A stretch of 64,000 bases of DNA, taken from Myrica gale. Its lineage: Eukaryota > Streptophyta > Magnoliopsida > Fagales > Myricaceae. Shown one piece after another: positions 58,626 to 64,000 of the stretch (position 1 is the first letter of the stretch; each line of letters opens with the position of its first letter). Below the pieces are notes generated by a model that saw only the letters and a program-made list of their open reading frames with translations, did not search any database and was not told the origin of the DNA. The translations under genes were made by a program, and so were the position numbers. The stretch spans positions 27,156,921 to 27,220,920 of the forward strand of contig OZ005601.1 in NCBI GenBank assembly GCA_963930655.1, given 5' to 3'.

Positions 58626-61600
58626 CTAAATGCTTTTGATCCCATTCTCGTCGTCTCCTTCGGAAGGTTTTGCTTGCCCTTGTGGCCTTCGGGGAGTGCA
58701 GGCAACGTTTTTAACAATTGAGGAATAGAGATCAAATTCTGCCTTCAATTTTAAGCAGCAAGCGGCTATCCACTTCTCAGCTACACTGGTAGCTACGCTG
58801 TCTTGGCTATCTCTCTCATGCTCTTCAATGGCAGGCCGTATTTCATTGTATAAGGAATCAAGCTCGGAGTTGGCATCCTTCTTTATTTCCTGCATTGAAC
58901 CTTGTTGAGATTAGAAACTAACTAGGACCATGAAATATGATATATCACAGGTCCCACAAAACAACTTGAGAAGAAAATGTTTTGGTGCAGTAGGATGATG
59001 TATTCATCATTACTGTGGGTATATACTATTTGCTTTTGTCACCCAAGCTTTTACTAAATAGAATGTGGCACGGTTCTACTGCAAGACACATCAACCTTGC
59101 CCAATAATTTTCAATATTCCTATCTTTCAATTCTCTGTTTTACTTCAGAGAGAGAGAGAGAGAGAGTATAGTTCTACCTAAGGCGGTCAAGAGGAAGAAA
59201 GATGAGTTGTTCGGGGAAACAGAAGAGGAGAAAATAAATGGGTGTGCACCAATCTAGAACTCGAATAAATTAGAAGACTGACGAGACATTCAGAAGGGTG
59301 CATGATGTATTAAATTTTTGTGTGCAGCATACATGCACACATCACCAACATGACTGATATTGGGCTCAAGTTAATCTCAGGAAACGTAATCAGAAAAAAC
59401 CCATGAGACCTCAATTATTTGACCTCAACTGCAGAAAATAACCTACAAGCCAAAAGATCACAGCTTAGATATCATAAATTGGTGGAGAAACACAAAAAAG
59501 CAGCCCATACCTCATATCTTAGGATTTCCTCTTGTGCTTCCTTTGATGTCAAAAGCAGGGCAGCACATTTTACATCGACTTGCTTCTGGGTTAGTTGTTT
59601 CAACCTCCCATTAGAAGAATGCTTAGATCTTTTGTTTGACAAAGACCTTGGTCCTATGTGATAGTTCCGGCATGCACTATTACTTCGTATCCGAGATATC
59701 ATTGCATTTTTTTGTGAAAAGGCCTGCTGAGTATCTTGGGAATATAGCTTTGTCTCTTCTCTTCCTTCAACTTTTATTTCATTGACAACTGCATCCTCCA
59801 TGGGAACAGGATCAGGAGGCTGGACAACAAGAGCATCACATTCCAATTGATGCTCGGATCCAGTTGTAGTCATCATCACGGAGCATTTATTTTTACCATC
59901 AACATTATATTCAGAGTTTGAGGAGTTCAAGCTTTTGAGGAGTTTAGAGGAAGGCTCATCCTCTGCGGAATCATAGAGCGGAATTTTCTCAACTTACCTG
60001 CAACCAAACAGCAATCTAAAGTAAATGTACTTCCACAAAATGGGAAGGAAAACTTGAAAAACAAAGATTCAAGGCACGAGAAACGCAATGACACAAGTGC
60101 ATCAGTTTATTGAACTGATAAAGTTGGGCAGTGTAGATACTATAATCAAGCCACGTTTAATGTGTATCAAATCAACTTTTTCAAATATATAGGCAAAAAT
60201 TAACTGGAAGAACCTAACACAAGTGACCAGGATGTGGGGCTGGTAAATGCTAGTGTAACCAGAAAGGTTGATAATTCATTGGGGTTTATGTAATGGGGAA
60301 ATTTTCACCTGCAACAACTTCCAGGACTTGAGTTAAGAAAACCAAGAAGCACAAGACAATGCTCAGAGCCACAGAAATTAACATATTCTGATAATCCATG
60401 TGAATTCTACAATTTTTATCTGAATTCTTGAGCTACGAATTTCCAATTTGTAAAAGTTATTATTTTTCTTTCAACTCTAAAACACTCGATCTTTGATCCA
60501 TGGACTGTTTCTTCCTTTCAACATTGTCTTCACCAGATTTTATCTGGTGGTAGCTGTGAGTTGTGGTGGCCATGAGTGATAGAGATTGGAGGTGAGTTTG
60601 ACAAATATATTTCTTCATCACTTTCTGAGTTTTTTTTTATTTCAGTTGATATCAATATACCAAACAAAAAAAAAGCATAAAAACGAAGATAATATGACAC
60701 ATGCAATGTCAGCTTAAGCCAACTTGAGAAAAGATTGGAGGACATGATAGCACCAAGTTTAACTTGGAGGCCCTTCATATTTGAGGACCAAATAGAAGTT
60801 AAGCCAGAAAACAAAAACTATATAGATAAATAGAAAAAACCAATAAAGAAAAGACACGTGAACAAGGCCACACAACCAGACCTGTTTGAGCATAGTCCAA
60901 TAACTGCATTCTACATTGTGAAAAGGTTGTAAATTTTTTTTCCTTCTAGGTGTAAAAAGGATTTAACTTGCTCTATAGGGATAACCTCAAAATCATCACT
61001 TCTAAATAATTCATGATTGAATGCCCCCAGTAATTGGGAAGAAAGAAAAGTAAAAGCTGATGCATATGCATCACAAAATATGAAAAAGCCATTACCTGTC
61101 ATCATCATCTTCCCAGAGATAAGTATCTTCCTGTTGAAGAAGTCACACAACAAAGCAGACATAAATATGTTAACTATCAAAAAGCCAGCAATTCCCACCC
61201 AAAAAAAAAAACATGTAAAGAAAACGTGCAATGCATTGAGAGAACTATAGCTGGACAATGCTAAAAGAGTTCAAACAACAAAAGATCATTGGGAAATGTA
61301 TTGTACAAGGCAAGAAATTATTCTAATCAGATTGAAGTCACAACAAATAGATAAGTCCACTTTGCACTATGTAAGAAACTGATTCACTCAGTCTTTAGGC
61401 TACCATATATTCTGGGTCTGCAGAATTTGGGTTTGCAAGTAAATTTAATCCATAAAGTTCAAATTGGGTCAATTTGACTCCTAAATCTTGTAGTTAGCAT
61501 CAATTGCAACCTTTCCGTCCAAATCTGTTAGCCTTTCGCATGTTTCATGAACAACAAATACAAACTTGAAGGACCAAATTGGCCAAATCAAACTTGGAGG

Positions 61601-64000
61601 GACCAAAATTTATTTAAGCCAAAACTTTGTATATAGATGCACAACTGTAGCAGCATCTCTATGGTATTAATGTACTTGAAAGATATGAAAGGTTAGAAAC
61701 ACAAAAACGATTGATTATTACCTTCAACATGGCTCGCCTTGCTTGTGAAACTCTCAGAATAAAAGAAATATGAATCTAATGGATAACACCACACATTTTT
61801 ATTCAATTACCACATCAAATTTTAGTTATTTGGTAGTTATTTGGGAGTTGAATGGGTAACCTTTCTATGTCCTTATCGCTTTAAGTGCAATCCACACAAT
61901 CTTACTTATAAGTCAGGTAGCTCCTGTCTTGACTCTCAGAGCTTGGAGGCCTAAAATTGGATAAGCGGACATCAAGAGAAGCCACATCAAAGATGCCTGC
62001 CTGCTACCAAAGTAGGTCAAGGATGGTAACACAGAACTAAGTTTAAGATTTCTTCAAAAAGCTTGAAGAGCCTCATTCTTTACAAAACACTACCAACTAA
62101 GAAGTAGCCATTAGTTCAATACCCATGTGTATCTAACTCCCTTTCCTTCTACAGGTGACTTTGACAGTCTTGACTTCTTGGTTCAGTCCTCCACTTGATC
62201 GAGCTTGTCAATTTATTCGAACCAGGTTAGCCCCAAAAGCTATTGTTCATTTGACATGAGATGATAAGGCATTCCCTTCGGTAAAGGGTGGCAAACAAAA
62301 CAAATGAAGGACACCAGCAGCATTACATAACTGGCCAAAAACCGCAGATCATTCAGCTTAAATGGACATGGCACAGCTTGAGTAGCGATCTAAAATTATT
62401 AGAGTTGTCTCATCCAAAGTTGGCTGATTTCCATGGATTTGTAATTAATATGGCAGCTGAAAGTAAGATACAACAGATATTTCAGTAAAATGACGCCTAT
62501 GACACCGATACAAACTGGGGGCATCTGTACTGTTAATCCCTTCAAAAGGCAGAGCGTGTGCAAGGTGATAAATCCTGAACAAAAGCCATTGAACATTTAT
62601 ATCTGCCTTAGAACTTCTAGAAGACAATTGAATTACAGGATAATACTAATCAGAACTCCAAGAAGATTGAAATGCTTGAGCTTTGACCAAAAGCAAAAGA
62701 ATGTGTTTCTGGAAAAATTGGTACTTTATCCTAGATATCCAATAGCCCTTCACAAGATGTTTCTTGCTTTTCTATTTCATTCCAACAAGAAGGGGTAAGC
62801 CAATCTCCAAGAATAGGGCCCAAATGGGCTGGAAGAAATATCAGCTACTAATAGAACACCATAACCCAGAAGAAATACAAAGGATGTGCAGTTGCCTTTT
62901 TTCAAAATTATAACTTTTGACAACCATTCAAGACGGCCTCTTGAAGATTATCATCACCTTGTTGATCGTAAAGAACACCAATATCAAGAATTTGGGAATA
63001 AAAAGCTTCTAGTTGTATTACAAGCAACATGAACTCCAAGCAGGCTGAAACACAACATCTATTAACGCTTGAGTAAAGGCTCAAAGCCAAAGCTTGTAAT
63101 TTCCTTGAGAGATGGGTATCTTGATCCTAAAAAGTTGACAGCCTCCATGAAACTGTGATGAATTAATGTGAATCAACCTCTATCTTTCCAATCAGCATTC
63201 TCCCCCCCCCCACCAAAAAAAAAAAGACGAAAAGTGGTTGGATTGACCTTTACTGTTTACCTCAACATGCTCTGTTGATGGAGATTAGCCTATGTGGTCC
63301 TATTTTAATGAACAAACAATTTGATTTTTGCCCATAGATATGAGGTGTACTATGATGTTCCCCCTTGATTCAATAAATGACCAAATCAATAATTTGGCAA
63401 TGCAGCATCAAGTGAGAAGGATATTCACCTCCTTTACCAAGCCTTAGTGCCCACATGAAATGACATCTCAATCCCCCTATTGGTCAAATCACCCTTATAC
63501 CCAACAAGGGGTATTTAAAGTTAGGAATGTACACACTTAATTCATGTTGAAGCATTCAACATGCAGGAATCTTTGTCTTGAGAATTTTCATTCTGTATGA
63601 ATTTTGACCCCCCCCCCTGCAAAAATTAGTGAACCTGGGTCCCCTAGGTTCAATTCCTAACTTCAATGCACAGGGTATTACTTATTATCACCAAAACAAA
63701 TGAATGTTTCTAAAACCATACGGGATTGAGAGAACAACATCACCTAAAAGTTTAACTTCCAATGTCATAAAAACATGGTTCAGTTATCTTTTTCCTATTT
63801 CTGATTTTACATTCTCTGAGCTGAACACAATATTCACAATCTAAACTCAGTGCTACAGTAATTTTATCTATCAATACTTACCTGGAAACCACGAGATTTT
63901 GCCCCAAGAAATCCACAACAGGTAGGTGCACCACAAAGACACCGAACCTTGGCACCTCCATACCATTCAAAATTGTAGTCATATCCCAGTTCAGTTCCCT
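58626..64000 (-). CDS. ASHH1: ASHH1-type histone-lysine N-methyltransferase (3' part)
   Basis: A SET-domain enzyme of the ASH1/SET2 group that methylates histone H3 (Lys36) in the nucleus; the role is family knowledge. Four minus-strand exons are visible: 63882-64000 (entering from beyond the window), 61096-61130, 59511-59997 and 58626-58889. Exon one gives the end of SET and the post-SET zinc site: GTELGYDYNFEWYGGAKVRC, LCGAPTCCGFLGAKSRGFQ. Exon two is EDTYLWEDDDD+R. Exon three has VEKIPLYDSAEDEP, then a less conserved part ending LLLTSKEAQEEILRYE. Exon four has EIRPAIEEHERDSQDSVATS, VAEKWIAAC and LKAEFDLYSSIVKN. At the exon two/three junction, standard splicing puts a TAA in frame where ASHH1 reads Tyr-Ser. 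The catalytic N-terminus is outside the window. Confidence 0.88.
61430..61625. repeat. Foldback (Mutator-like) insert in an ASHH1 intron
   Basis: The left part (AAATTTAATCCATAAAGTTCAAATTGGGTCAATTTGACTCC) is roughly mirrored by the right part (GACCAAATTGGCCAAATC, CTTGGAGGGACCAAAATTTAT). The phrasing is that of the other foldback elements in this window. The TSD was not resolved. Confidence 0.5.
61631..63881 (-). other. Large ASHH1 intron, rest
   Basis: This is part of the 2.75-kb intron between the post-SET exon and the EDTYLW exon. Frames on both strands (for example 62490-62798) show no domain. C homopolymers lie at 63202-63211 and 63609-63617. Nothing else was recognised. Confidence 0.5.

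Noticed and set aside
60530..61258. Hydrophobic minus frames between ASHH1 exons
   Set aside because: Intronic and without homology; the second merely overlaps the true 35-base exon in another frame.
63600..63670. GGTTCAATTCC word resembling a tRNA B box
   Set aside because: No A box at the right distance and no cloverleaf; not called as tRNA or SINE.

Overview
The window is nuclear DNA from a flowering plant, most likely a woody eudicot; the species cannot be fixed from the sequence. The evidence is GT-AG introns, a chloroplast OHP2 gene, a cytosolic ribosomal protein gene eL33/RPL35A, class III peroxidases with signal peptides, AT-rich intergenic DNA and a dense layer of plant-type transposons. 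Many positions below were fixed by reading splice junctions and target-site duplications (TSDs) directly; no database search was possible.

Layout. 1-750: end of an unidentified plus-strand gene. 1348-4011: OHP2 (+), with a 67-bp tandem duplication and a tRNA-type SINE in its intron. 5161-5406: small coiled-coil, tail-anchored protein (-). 6558-7930: decayed hAT transposon. 11225-11488: DUF3511-type protein (-). 14731-15345: Mutator-like foldback element with a perfect 9-bp TSD. 16322-17325: RPL35A (+, four coding exons). 18839-43096: an array of three Peroxidase-12-like genes, all on the minus strand and all apparently intact. The second and third genes sit in a segmental duplication (about 22.9-29.1 kb and 39.3-43.7 kb). 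Between these two copies lies a stack of transposons: an internally deleted Ty1/copia element, cut inside its RNase H by a complete 8.3-kb CACTA element (29247-37570, TSD AAT), which in turn contains a 457-bp hAT element (TSD CGACTACT). The CACTA element carries exons of host genes, including the last exon of a LEUNIG-type corepressor, so it is a gene-capturing (Pack-CACTA-like) element.

43.7-64 kb: a small Mutator-like foldback (44245-44476), a hAT (45618-47627), an intronless receptor-like kinase (50120-51259, -), a 3.1-kb Pack-MULE with about 450-bp inverted repeats carrying a broken kinase fragment (51611-54722), two hATs only 171 bp apart with exact 8-bp TSDs (55688-57033, 57205-58430), and the 3' part of an ASHH1-type histone methyltransferase gene (58626-64000, -). 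That gene has an in-frame TAA at a splice junction where ASHH1 proteins have Tyr-Ser.

The genes do not form one pathway. OHP2 acts in photosystem II assembly, RPL35A in translation, the peroxidases in the secretory pathway or cell wall, the kinase at a membrane, and ASHH1 in chromatin. The most notable content is the transposon stratigraphy and the host-gene pieces carried by the CACTA and MULE elements.
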